Both the position numbers and the translations under genes were made by a program. Below are positions 1 through 7,507 of a stretch of DNA of 64,000 nucleotides, one piece after another (positions within the stretch are counted from its first letter, which is position 1; the number at the start of each line of letters is the position of its first letter). The notes under the pieces are model-generated. The model ran no database searches, was not told where the DNA came from, and worked only from the letters and a program-made list of their open reading frames with translations. This DNA comes from Patulibacter minatonensis DSM 18081 (lineage in GTDB: Bacteria; Actinomycetota; Thermoleophilia; Solirubrobacterales; Solirubrobacteraceae), in contig NZ_KI912613.1 in NCBI RefSeq assembly GCF_000519325.1, forward strand, positions 847,003-911,002, written 5' to 3'.

Positions 1-176
1 AGGCCACCGAGGTCTCCAAGCACGCGGCGCTCGAGGGCATGCAGCTGATGGGCGGCTACGGCTACGCCAAGGAGTACGACATGGAGCGCCACGTCCGGAT
101 CGCGCTCGCGCCCCCGATCTACGGGGGCGCCAACGAGGTCCAGCGGGAGATCATCGGGAAGAGCCTCGGGCTCTGA
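1..176 (+). CDS. Acyl-CoA dehydrogenase, C-terminal fragment (5' end outside window)
   Basis: Only the last 58 codons are visible, in frame from base 3 to TGA at 174-176. The peptide has the C-terminal helix signature of FAD-dependent acyl-CoA dehydrogenases: a GGYGYAKEYDMERH stretch, then IYGGANEVQREIIGK. Members oxidise acyl-CoA to 2-enoyl-CoA and pass electrons to ETF. The glycines in IYGGANEVQ occupy the place where medium-chain enzymes carry their catalytic glutamate, so the base, if present, must lie in the unseen part, as in isovaleryl-CoA and long-chain types. Substrate cannot be judged from this fragment. It converges on the MocR gene across a strong hairpin. Confidence 0.9.
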   Translation, partial: ATEVSKHAALEGMQLMGGYGYAKEYDMERHVRIALAPPIYGGANEVQREIIGKSLGL

Positions 177-192
177 CAGAGGGCCGGGCCCG

Positions 193-242
193 CCCCGGGC
201 GTCTCGGGTCCGGATCGCGCCGGACCGCGGCGAGGCCCGGGG
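193..242. terminator. Nested GC-rich hairpin between convergent genes
   Basis: The outer arms CCCCGGGC (193-200) and GCCCGGGG (235-242) enclose inner arms GGTCCGG (207-213) and CCGGACC (220-226) with loop ATCGCG. It lies just after the acyl-CoA dehydrogenase stop and just before the end of the oppositely oriented MocR gene, so a bidirectional terminator is the simplest reading. There is no T-run, as is usual in very GC-rich actinobacteria. Confidence 0.5.
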
Positions 243-251
243 CACCCGGGG

Positions 252-1655
252 TCAGCCGACCTCGGCGACCGCCTCGGCGAGGAGGGCGATCGCGCGGTCG
301 ATCGCCGGCGGGGTGGTCGCCGCGTAGCCCGCCAGGACGCCCGGCCGGCCGGCGCGGCCGTCGTGGCGGTGGAGGGCGAGGCCTTCCAGCCCGACACCGC
401 GACGAGCCGCCGCGGCGAGGACCGCCGGCTCGTCCGTCCCGTCGGGCAGGAGCAGCAGCTCGTGGAGGCCCGCCGGGTCGTCGCCCGTCCGCACGCCCGG
501 AAGGTGGTGCTCCACCGCGCGCAGGAGCCGGACGCGCCGCTCCGCGTACCGCAGGCGCATGCGGCGCAGGTGCCGGTCCAGGTCGCCCGTGGACAGCAGG
601 TCGGCGAACGCCAGCTGGCCCAGGACCTCCGACCCCTGGTCCTCGATCGCCTTCGCGGTCACGAGCGGCCAGATCAGCCACGACGGGACGAGCATCCAGC
701 CCAGTCGCAGCCCCGGCGCCAGGCGCTTGCCCGCCGAGCCGACGTGGAGGACCCGGTCGGGCGCCAGGCCCTGCAACGCGCCGACGGCGGTGCGGTCGTA
801 CCGGAGCTCCGAGTCGTAGTCGTCCTCGACGATCAGCCCGTCGTGCGTCTCCGCCCACTCGACCAGCCGGCGACGGCGCTCCGGGGCGAGGACCGCGCCG
901 GTCGGGAACTGGTGGGCCGGGGTCAGCACCACGACCGTGGCACCCGAGTCCTCGAGCGCCGCGACGTCCACGCCGTCCTCGTCGACCGGGAGCCCCACGA
1001 CCTGCAGGCCCGCCTGCTCGGCGACGAGCCGGTGCGGGTGCCAGCCCGGGTCCTCCGTCGCGATCCGGTCCACCCCGTACTCCCGGAGCCACCGGCAGAC
1101 GAGCGACAGCCCCTGCGTGAACCCGGTGCAGACGAGCATCAGCTCCGGGTCCGCGGACGTCCCCCGGGCGCGGTCGAGGTACGCGGCCAGGGCGTCGCGC
1201 AGCTGCGGCACGCCCCGCGGGTCGACCTCGCCCAGCGTCGCCGCCGGCGCGCCGGCCCACCCGCGAGCCAGCGCTCGCTGCCAGCGCTGCCGGGGGAAGC
1301 CGACGAGGTCCGGCAGCCCCGGCCGCAGGTCGTAGGCGAACGCCCGCGCGAGCGACCGGGCCGCCGGCCGCGCGGTGGTGCCGCGGATCGCGTCGGAGAC
1401 CCGCGCCGGGGCGCCCTGCCGGAGCAGCAGGTACCCCTCGGCCGCGAGCTGCGCGTAGGCCGCCGAGATCACGCCGCGCGAGAGCCCCAGCTCGGCGCCG
1501 AGCCCCCGCGTCGAAGGGAGCGCCTGGCCGGGCGCGAGCCGGCCGTCGCGCACCGCCGCGCGGATCCCCTGCTCGAGCTGCTCGTGCAGCGGCCGCGGGT
1601 CCTCCGGGTCGACCTCGACCGGCAGCCCCCCGACTGGACCCCTCTGGTCGCCCAT
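252..1655 (-). CDS. MocR/PdxR-type transcriptional regulator (GntR HTH + aminotransferase-like domain)
   Basis: The 467-residue product has an N-terminal winged helix of the GntR type (about residues 15-80, with PLHEQLEQGI and LPSTRGLGAELGLSRGVIS) followed by a fold-type I aminotransferase domain. The PLP lysine is in GSAGKRLAPGLRLGW near residue 310, and VEDDYDSELRYD is the usual cofactor-binding stretch. MocR proteins use PLP or an aminated ligand as effector and often control an adjacent divergent gene, here the FAD oxidoreductase at 1724. I choose ATG at 1655 because TACAGT (1668-1663) lies seven bases before it, as in a leaderless promoter. GTG codons at 1658 and 1664 are in-frame alternatives. 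The regulated pathway is not evident. Confidence 0.85.
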   Translation of the reverse strand: MGDQRGPVGGLPVEVDPEDPRPLHEQLEQGIRAAVRDGRLAPGQALPSTRGLGAELGLSRGVISAAYAQLAAEGYLLLRQGAPARVSDAIRGTTARPAARSLARAFAYDLRPGLPDLVGFPRQRWQRALARGWAGAPAATLGEVDPRGVPQLRDALAAYLDRARGTSADPELMLVCTGFTQGLSLVCRWLREYGVDRIATEDPGWHPHRLVAEQAGLQVVGLPVDEDGVDVAALEDSGATVVVLTPAHQFPTGAVLAPERRRRLVEWAETHDGLIVEDDYDSELRYDRTAVGALQGLAPDRVLHVGSAGKRLAPGLRLGWMLVPSWLIWPLVTAKAIEDQGSEVLGQLAFADLLSTGDLDRHLRRMRLRYAERRVRLLRAVEHHLPGVRTGDDPAGLHELLLLPDGTDEPAVLAAAARRGVGLEGLALHRHDGRAGRPGVLAGYAATTPPAIDRAIALLAEAVAEVG

Positions 1656-1662
1656 CACTGGC

Positions 1663-1668
1663 ACTGTA
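1663..1668 (-). promoter_or_regulatory. -10 element TACAGT for a probable leaderless MocR transcript
   Basis: TACAGT on the minus strand is followed by seven bases and then ATG at 1655, so the transcript would begin at or beside the start codon. The intergenic region to the divergent FAD oxidoreductase is only 68 bp. Confidence 0.4.
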
Positions 1669-1723
1669 CGCCGATCCAGCTACGCCGTACGGTCGGTCGC
1701 ACACGACGGACGGAGGGGTTCCC

Positions 1724-2872
1724 ATGGCGGACATCACGGTGATCGGTGGCGGCATCGCCGGGCTCAGCGCGGCGATCACGGCGGCCGAGCGGGGCGCGGG
1801 CGTGGCGCTGCTCGAGGCGCACGAGGAGACCGGCGGCCGCGCGCGCAGCACCGACGGCCCGTACCGGGCGAACCTCGGCCCGCACGTGCTCTACAAGGAC
1901 GGGCCGCTCTGGGCGTGGCTCGACGAGCGCGGCCTGCTGCCCGCGTGCGCCCGCCCGCCGTTCTCCGGGATGCGCGTGCGCTGGGAGGGCGAGCTGCGCC
2001 GCACCCCGCCCCTGGCCGCCGTCCCGACGGTCCTGCGGCTGCGGGGCCGCGATGCCCCGGTCGACCGGTCCTTCCGCGAGTGGGTCGCCGACCACTCCGA
2101 CGAGAAGACCGCGGCGATGCTGAGCGCGGCGGCCGGCGTCTACACGTTCCACCACGACCCGGGGTCGCTGTCGGCGGCGTTCGTGTGGCCGCGGACGGTC
2201 CGGACGCTCCTGAGCCCGCCGCCGACGGTGCGGTACCCGATCGGCGGCTGGTCGGCGCTCGTCGCGACGATGGAGTCCCGGGCCCGGGAGCTCGGCGTCC
2301 ACGTGCGGACCGGGGCCCGGGTGACCGAGCTGCCCGACGGTCCGGTCGTCGTCGCGACGGAGCTCCACGAGGCCGCCCGGCTGCTCGGCGACCCGTCGGT
2401 GACGTGGACGAGCGGCCGGACGCTCTGCCTCGACCTCGGCCTCAGGACCCGCCGCGGCGACCCGTTCATCGTCTTCGACCTCGACGAGGCCGGGTGGGTC
2501 GAGCGCTTCACCGCCCCGGACCCGACGCTCGCGCCCGACGGCGAGGAGCTCTTCCAGGCGCAGATGCCGATGCGGCCCGACGAGGACGCCGACGCGGCCG
2601 CCGCGCGCCTGGAGCGCCTGCTCGACGCGTCGGTCGAGGGCTGGCGCGACCGCGTGACGTGGCGTCGTCGCCAGGTGATGGACGGGCGCTCCGGCGCGCT
2701 GGACCTGCCGGGGACGACGTGGCGCGACCGCCCGGCGGTCGACCGCGGCGACGGCGTCTTCCTGGCCGGCGACATGGTCGCCGCGCCCGGGCTCCTCAGC
2801 GAGGTCGCGTGGGCGAGCGGCGTGGAGGCCGCGACGCTCGCGACCGCGGCGGTGCCGGCGGGCGTCGGCTGA
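1724..2872 (+). CDS. FAD-dependent oxidoreductase, phytoene-desaturase/amine-oxidase type
   Basis: The protein has 382 residues. The N-terminus carries the FAD dinucleotide-binding fold (ITVIGGGIAGLSAAITAAE) and an acidic strand end with the GGRARS motif typical of flavin amine oxidases and carotenoid desaturases. The C-terminus has the second FAD signature (GVFLAGDMVAAPGLLSEVAWASG). It is shorter than most phytoene desaturases (about 500 residues). An excellent Shine-Dalgarno (GGAGGGG) precedes the ATG. It is divergent from the MocR gene, which may control it. Substrate is unknown; no carotenoid gene is nearby. Confidence 0.75.
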   Translation: MADITVIGGGIAGLSAAITAAERGAGVALLEAHEETGGRARSTDGPYRANLGPHVLYKDGPLWAWLDERGLLPACARPPFSGMRVRWEGELRRTPPLAAVPTVLRLRGRDAPVDRSFREWVADHSDEKTAAMLSAAAGVYTFHHDPGSLSAAFVWPRTVRTLLSPPPTVRYPIGGWSALVATMESRARELGVHVRTGARVTELPDGPVVVATELHEAARLLGDPSVTWTSGRTLCLDLGLRTRRGDPFIVFDLDEAGWVERFTAPDPTLAPDGEELFQAQMPMRPDEDADAAAARLERLLDASVEGWRDRVTWRRRQVMDGRSGALDLPGTTWRDRPAVDRGDGVFLAGDMVAAPGLLSEVAWASGVEAATLATAAVPAGVG

Positions 2873-2981
2873 GGCCGGCGCGCGCCGTGGTCGTCCGCGG
2901 CGGCACGGATCGTCGGACCACCGGTCGCCGCGGCGGTCCGCGGGGGCGCGCATCGTCGGTCGCAGCGGCGACGCCCGGCCG

Positions 2982-4529
2982 TCAGGCGCCCCCCGCGCGC
3001 GCATCGGCGAACGCGGCCCGCGCGGCCGGGACGTCGACCTTGCCGCCCGCCGCGCGCGGGACCTCGGCGACGATCCGGAGCTCCCGCGGGCGCGCCGCCG
3101 GCTGGGCGAGCTCCGCGCGGAGGTGCTCGCGGAGGTCCGCGACGAGGTCGCCCGCGTCGCCGTCGACCGGTCGGAGGATCGCGACCAGGCGCTCGCCCCA
3201 CTCGTCGTCCGGCACGCCGAACGCCGTCGCGTCTGCGACCCGCGGGTGGGCCAGCAGGGCGTCCTCGGCGTGCTGCGGGTGGACGTTCACGCCACCGGTG
3301 ACCACGACCTGCGACTCGCGCCCGTCGAGGTAGAGGAAGCCGTCCTCGTCGAGGTGGCCGAGGTCGCCGACGGTGCTCCAGCCGCGGGGGTCGCGGGCCG
3401 CCGCGGTCGCCGCGTCGTCGCCCTCGTAGGTGACGTCCCGGCCGCCCCCGAACCAGACCCGGCCGATCGCGCCCGCGGCCAGCTCCGTCCCGTCCGGCCC
3501 GGTGACGTGGACGCTGCCCTTGACCGGACGGCCCACGGTGCCGGGGCGCGCGGCGGCGTCCGCGGGCCCGACGTAGGTCTGCCCGAGTCCCTCGCTGGCG
3601 CCGTAGTACTCGTGCACGATCGGCCCGAGGCGGTCCAGCGCCTCCGCCTTCAGCCCGGCCGCGCAGGCGCCGCCGCCCAGCACGATCCCGCGCAGGCCGC
3701 CGGACGCGCGGAGCCGGTCGACCGCCGACGGGTCGCGCAGGATCCGGTGGAGCATCGTCGGGACGAGCTGCAGGTGCGAGACCGCCTCGTCCTCCACCGC
3801 GCGGACGACGCCGTCGACGTCGAAGCGGCGCATGGACAGCGCCGTCCCGCCGAGGCGCTGCACCGACGTCGTGAACCCGAACGGGGCCGAGTGGTAGGCG
3901 GGCCCCGGCGAGAGGACGACCGCGTCGCGGTCGATGCCGACGGCCGTCATCAGCGGTCCGAGCCGGAGCGGGGCGTCGCCGTCGGGCAGCTGCTCGCGGA
4001 TCGCCTTCGGCGGTCCCGTGGTGCCCGACGTGTAGACGATGCGGGCCCCGGCGCGCTCCGGTGCGGGCGTCGCGGGCGCACCGGCGATCAGGTCCTCCAG
4101 CGGGAGGCCCGGTCCGCCGCCGACCGCGATCCGGAGCGGCACGCGGGGCCCGTCGCCGTCGCTCCGCGGCAGGCCGCCCGCCAGCGCCGCGTCCGCGAGC
4201 TCCGCGCAGCCGGCCGAGACGACGACCGCCGCGGGGTCCGCGATCGTCAGCACGCGCCGCAGGCCCTCGGGCGGCAGGTGGTGGCTCAGCGGCGCGACGA
4301 GCAGACCGCTGCGCAGGCCCGCCCAGACGACGTCCGCCCACTCGAGGACGTTCTCCAGGAGCACGGCGACGACGTCGCCGGGCCCGACCCCCAGGCCGGC
4401 GAGCGACGCGGCGAGCCGGCGCGAGCGCTCGTCGAGGTCGCCGAACGTGCGGCGCGGGGACGCCCCGGCGATCCCGAACGCGTCGTGGGCGGGCCGCAGG
4501 GCGGCGATGCGGGGCAGGTCGACGGCCAC
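2982..4529 (-). CDS. AMP-forming acyl-CoA ligase A
   Basis: A 515-residue member of the ANL superfamily, which adenylates a carboxylate with ATP and then forms the CoA thioester. Visible signatures are the P-loop IVYTSGTTGPPKAI (about residue 165), YYGASEG, the hinge region GDLGHLDEDGFLYLDGRE, and a C-terminal lysine in AAGGKVDV. It lies 27 bp downstream of the GAF-PucR regulator at 4557-6476, itself in an operon with another ligase and a kinase. However, TAGCGT followed by six bases and the GTG start suggests an own leaderless promoter as well. The preferred acid cannot be read from sequence; medium/long-chain or cyclic acids are possible. Confidence 0.88.
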   Translation of the reverse strand: MAVDLPRIAALRPAHDAFGIAGASPRRTFGDLDERSRRLAASLAGLGVGPGDVVAVLLENVLEWADVVWAGLRSGLLVAPLSHHLPPEGLRRVLTIADPAAVVVSAGCAELADAALAGGLPRSDGDGPRVPLRIAVGGGPGLPLEDLIAGAPATPAPERAGARIVYTSGTTGPPKAIREQLPDGDAPLRLGPLMTAVGIDRDAVVLSPGPAYHSAPFGFTTSVQRLGGTALSMRRFDVDGVVRAVEDEAVSHLQLVPTMLHRILRDPSAVDRLRASGGLRGIVLGGGACAAGLKAEALDRLGPIVHEYYGASEGLGQTYVGPADAAARPGTVGRPVKGSVHVTGPDGTELAAGAIGRVWFGGGRDVTYEGDDAATAAARDPRGWSTVGDLGHLDEDGFLYLDGRESQVVVTGGVNVHPQHAEDALLAHPRVADATAFGVPDDEWGERLVAILRPVDGDAGDLVADLREHLRAELAQPAARPRELRIVAEVPRAAGGKVDVPAARAAFADARAGGA

Positions 4530-4535
4530 GGACCG

Positions 4536-4541
4536 ACGCTA
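4536..4541 (-). promoter_or_regulatory. -10 element TAGCGT, leaderless promoter of ligase A
   Basis: On the minus strand TAGCGT is followed by CGGTCC and then the GTG start at 4529. The same hexamer with the same six-base spacing precedes the kinase start at 17218, and TAGCGT is also the -10 candidate of the crotonase at 28641. Confidence 0.45.
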
Positions 4542-4556
4542 CCGCCGCCCGGGACG

Positions 4557-6476
4557 TCAGTCGTCGAACGTGAGGACCGTCGCCCCGGCGAGCCGGAGCG
4601 CCGACAGCGCGGCCCGGGCCATCAGCTGGTCGTCGACGTCGCCGGCGACGTCGAGGCCGGTCATCGTCCGGATCCGCCCGAAGCGGTGACGCACCGTGTT
4701 CTCGTGGACGTCGAGCTCGGTCGCCGTCCCGCGGATGCTGCTGGCGCAGGCGAAGAACGTCGTGAGCGTCCGCAGGAGATCCCGGACCGACGGATCGGGG
4801 TCCAGGAGCGGGCCGAGGAGCTCCTCGCCCATCCGGCCCGCGTCGGAGGCGTCCGTGAGCAGCAGGCGCGCCGGGCCGAGCTCGTCGACGGTGAGTCCCG
4901 ACGGCCCGTCGACGCCGCTCGGGCGGAGCTGCCCCGCGGACCGCAGCAGCGCCCGGACCTGGTCGAGCGCCCGCGGCAGCCCGTCGAGGTCGCGGCAGAC
5001 CGACGAGACGCCGACGACCGTGTCGGCGCCCGCACCGAGGCTCCCGGCGACCCGGACGACCTCGTCGCGCGTGGCCGCCGCGGCGGCGCGGGACGCGACG
5101 TCGAGCGGGGCGTCGAGGACGAGCGCGACGCCGTCCGCGAGCTGGACGGCCGCGGCGCCGGACGGGCGGAGCGCGTCCTCGAGCGCCGCGGCGCCGCCGG
5201 CCGGCGTCGGCTCGACGGTGACGACGAGCCGCGGACCGTCGTGGACGCCGAGCCGGGCGGCCAGATCGGGGACGTCGCCCCCGTGCAGGCGCTCGCCGAG
5301 CAGCTGCGCGAACAGGAGCGCACGCGCGTCGTCGCGGGCCAGGTCGACCGTCCGCCGGCGACGACCGGCGGCGGTCAGCGCGGCCGCGGCCCGGACCGCG
5401 AGCAGCAGGTCGAACGAGCCGACGCGCGTCCCCTGCTCGACCAGCGCGACGAACCCGCGGGAGCCCCCGTCGACCGACAGCGGCGCGGCCATGCAGCGGT
5501 GCGTGAGCCCGATCGCGAGGTCCGGCTCGACGAGGCGGCCCTGGCCGTCCTCGACGTCCGCGATCCGCCGCAGCACGCCCCGCGAGCCCGTGGTGCCGAG
5601 GGTCGCGCCGTCCGTCGTCCCGGGGGCGCTGCGGGCGACCAGGTCGCCGGACCCGTCGACGACCTCGACCGGCCGGCCGGCGAGCTCCGCGACGACGGTG
5701 AGGATCTCGTCGACGGTGCCGTCCGCGACCTCCGCCAGGCGCCGCTCGACGAGGGTCGCGCGGCGCACGACGGTGCGCTCGCGCGCGAGCTCGTCGCGGG
5801 TGACGCCGAGCTGGGCGACCCGGAGCGAGCGGTCGATCCAGCGGGCGACGAGCGTGCAGAACGCCGCGGCGGCCGCCTGCTGCTCGGGCGTGAACTCGTG
5901 TCGGCGGCCCTCGTCGTCGACGTAGGCGAGGCCGAGCACCCGCCCGGCGTGGACCATCGGGACGCCGAGCACCGACCGGACGTGGTGGTCGCGCATCGCG
6001 CTGCGCGTGGCCCGGGGATCGCGGTCGACGTCGGCGACCGCGACCGGCGCCCCGGTGCGCAGGACGTCGGCGGTCAGGGCGTCGGACGGCCCGGCCATCG
6101 TCAGGCGCTTGACCGCGGGGTCCAGCGACCGCGGGTGTCCGAGGCGCCCCCGGAAGCGGCCGGTCCGGGCGTCGAGCAGGTAGAGGCTGCAGCGTCCGAC
6201 GCCGGTCAGCCGGCAGAGCGCGACGGCGGCGGGCCGCAGCACGGCGTCGAGTCCCTCGCGATCGCCGGCCGCGGCGAGGACCTCGCCGAACGCGCGGGCG
6301 GCGCGGCGGGCGGGGTCGTCCGGCCAGGACCCGCCGAGGGTCGGCGGGACCGCGCCGGCCGGGTCCCCGTCGACCGCGGCCGGTGCGCCGAGCGGTGCCG
6401 ACCGGAGCCGGCCCGCGCCGGAGCCGGCCGCCCCGTCGCCGGCGAGCGGGCGGACGGTCGTGTCGATGGTGGCCAT
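4557..6476 (-). CDS. GAF-PucR family transcriptional regulator 1
   Basis: The 639-residue product begins with about 45 low-complexity residues. An N-terminal GAF domain (roughly 50-205, containing GRCSLYLLD and VRSVLGVPMVHAGRVLGLAYVDD) is followed by a central regulatory region and a C-terminal PucR/CdaR-type HTH (HENTVRHRFGRI, last 60 residues). GAF domains bind small ligands, and PucR-type proteins generally activate catabolic genes. The start is fixed by a TGATG overlap with the upstream kinase stop, so it is translationally coupled. It is the third gene of an operon ligase B - kinase - regulator, implying that the regulator senses an acid or acyl-CoA handled by that pair. Two paralogues lie at 17322-19121 and 22988-24847. 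Confidence 0.85.
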   Translation of the reverse strand: MATIDTTVRPLAGDGAAGSGAGRLRSAPLGAPAAVDGDPAGAVPPTLGGSWPDDPARRAARAFGEVLAAAGDREGLDAVLRPAAVALCRLTGVGRCSLYLLDARTGRFRGRLGHPRSLDPAVKRLTMAGPSDALTADVLRTGAPVAVADVDRDPRATRSAMRDHHVRSVLGVPMVHAGRVLGLAYVDDEGRRHEFTPEQQAAAAAFCTLVARWIDRSLRVAQLGVTRDELARERTVVRRATLVERRLAEVADGTVDEILTVVAELAGRPVEVVDGSGDLVARSAPGTTDGATLGTTGSRGVLRRIADVEDGQGRLVEPDLAIGLTHRCMAAPLSVDGGSRGFVALVEQGTRVGSFDLLLAVRAAAALTAAGRRRRTVDLARDDARALLFAQLLGERLHGGDVPDLAARLGVHDGPRLVVTVEPTPAGGAAALEDALRPSGAAAVQLADGVALVLDAPLDVASRAAAAATRDEVVRVAGSLGAGADTVVGVSSVCRDLDGLPRALDQVRALLRSAGQLRPSGVDGPSGLTVDELGPARLLLTDASDAGRMGEELLGPLLDPDPSVRDLLRTLTTFFACASSIRGTATELDVHENTVRHRFGRIRTMTGLDVAGDVDDQLMARAALSALRLAGATVLTFDD

Positions 6477-7507
6477 CAGGCGTCGTCTCGCGATCCTGCG
6501 ATCGTACGCCCGGCGGCGACGAATTCGGCGACCATCGTCGGATCCGCGTAGTACGGGTCGCCGTCGCCGGAGGCGTGGCGGCGCCGGCCGTACTCGAAGA
6601 GGACCGCCAGGCGCCACAGGGCGAACGCCGCGTACCACGGGAGCTCCGCGACGTCGCGGCCCGTGCGCTCCGCGTAGCGCGCCGTCAGCTCGTCGGGCGA
6701 CGGGTAGCCGTCCTCGGTCGTGACCATGCAGAGCCGGGTCAGCGGATGCTCGGGCGCGCCGGGGGACGCCCAGGTCGCGACGAGGTAGCCGAGGTCGGCG
6801 AGCGGGTCGCCGATCGTCGCGAGCTCCCAGTCGAGGATCGCCGCGATCGGCTGCGCGTCCTGCGGCCGCACCATGACGTTGCCGATCCGGTAGTCGCCGT
6901 GCACGATCGTCGCAGGGCCGCTCGCCGGCATGGTGTCCCGCAGCCACGCCCCGAGCTCCTCGAGCCCCTCGGGCTGCTCGCCGCCCTCGTTGAGCCTCCC
7001 GAGCCGGCGGAGCTGCCGCTCCAGGTAGCCGTCGGCCTTGCCGTAGCCCTCGAGGCCCTGCGCGCGCCAGTCGACGTCGTGCAGCGCCGCGAGCGCGTCG
7101 ACGAGCCCCTCGGCCACGTGCCGGCGGGAGGTCGGGTCCGCGTGCGGGGCGGGGGTGTCGTCGGTCAGGACGATCCCGTCGACGTGGCCCATCACGTACA
7201 TCGGGACGTCCGCGACCTCGGGGACGTCGTCGACGCCGAGGACCCGCGCGACCGGGACGCCGGTGCCCTCCAGCGCCCGGAGGACCTGGGCCTCGCGCAG
7301 CACGTCGTGCGCGCCGGGCGGCAGCGGCGGCGGGGGCGGACGACGGACCACGACGCTGCGGGTCCCGTCGCCGACGAGCAGCGTGATGTTCGAGTGGCCG
7401 TCGCCGATCGGCCGCAGGTCGGTGATCCCGTCGAGCAGGTCGCGGTCGACCAGCCAGCGCTCCAGCGCGGCGCGGTCGACGGCGGGGGCGGTCTGCTCGG
7501 TGGTCAT
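6476..7507 (-). CDS. Aminoglycoside-phosphotransferase-like kinase 1 (acyl-CoA-associated)
   Basis: This 343-residue APH-fold kinase has the catalytic loop VHGDYRIGNV (about 203) and the metal-binding DWELATIGDP (about 227), both intact. Proteins of this family close to ACAD10/11 and to LvaA of the levulinate pathway phosphorylate the hydroxyl of 4-hydroxyacyl-CoA so that it can be eliminated; an antibiotic-resistance role is unlikely in this setting. The start overlaps the ligase B stop as ATGA, and its own stop overlaps the regulator start as TGATG, so all three are coupled. A 4-hydroxyacyl-CoA kinase function is inference from family and neighbours. Confidence 0.85.
   Translation of the reverse strand: MTTEQTAPAVDRAALERWLVDRDLLDGITDLRPIGDGHSNITLLVGDGTRSVVVRRPPPPPLPPGAHDVLREAQVLRALEGTGVPVARVLGVDDVPEVADVPMYVMGHVDGIVLTDDTPAPHADPTSRRHVAEGLVDALAALHDVDWRAQGLEGYGKADGYLERQLRRLGRLNEGGEQPEGLEELGAWLRDTMPASGPATIVHGDYRIGNVMVRPQDAQPIAAILDWELATIGDPLADLGYLVATWASPGAPEHPLTRLCMVTTEDGYPSPDELTARYAERTGRDVAELPWYAAFALWRLAVLFEYGRRRHASGDGDPYYADPTMVAEFVAAGRTIAGSRDDA

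Noticed and set aside
2873..2981. Terminator between the FAD oxidoreductase and ligase A
   Set aside because: Dyads such as CGGACC/GGTCCG exist but are interrupted and no better than expected at this GC content.
4592..4607. YTGK-N8-MCAR box for ligase A
   Set aside because: Only one half-site (ACAG) matches and the distance to TAGCGT is 50 bp, outside the 40-43 bp rule.
3123..6551. Very long open frame on the plus strand (over 1,100 codons)
   Set aside because: It is antisense to ligase A and GAF-PucR regulator 1, is Arg/Gly/Asp-rich and has no domain. At this GC content stop codons are rare in most frames. The same applies to 9591-14282 and the minus-strand frame 17215-22953.
6477..6947. 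N-terminal extension fusing GAF-PucR regulator 1 to upstream sequence
   Set aside because: The longer frame reads through the kinase gene in another frame. The TGATG junction and the GAF domain position support the ATG at 6476.
6476..7507. Antibiotic-resistance kinase
   Set aside because: The fold is that of aminoglycoside phosphotransferases, but the overlap with an acyl-CoA ligase and the HGDYRIGN/DWELATIGDP spelling fit the ACAD10/11-LvaA type.
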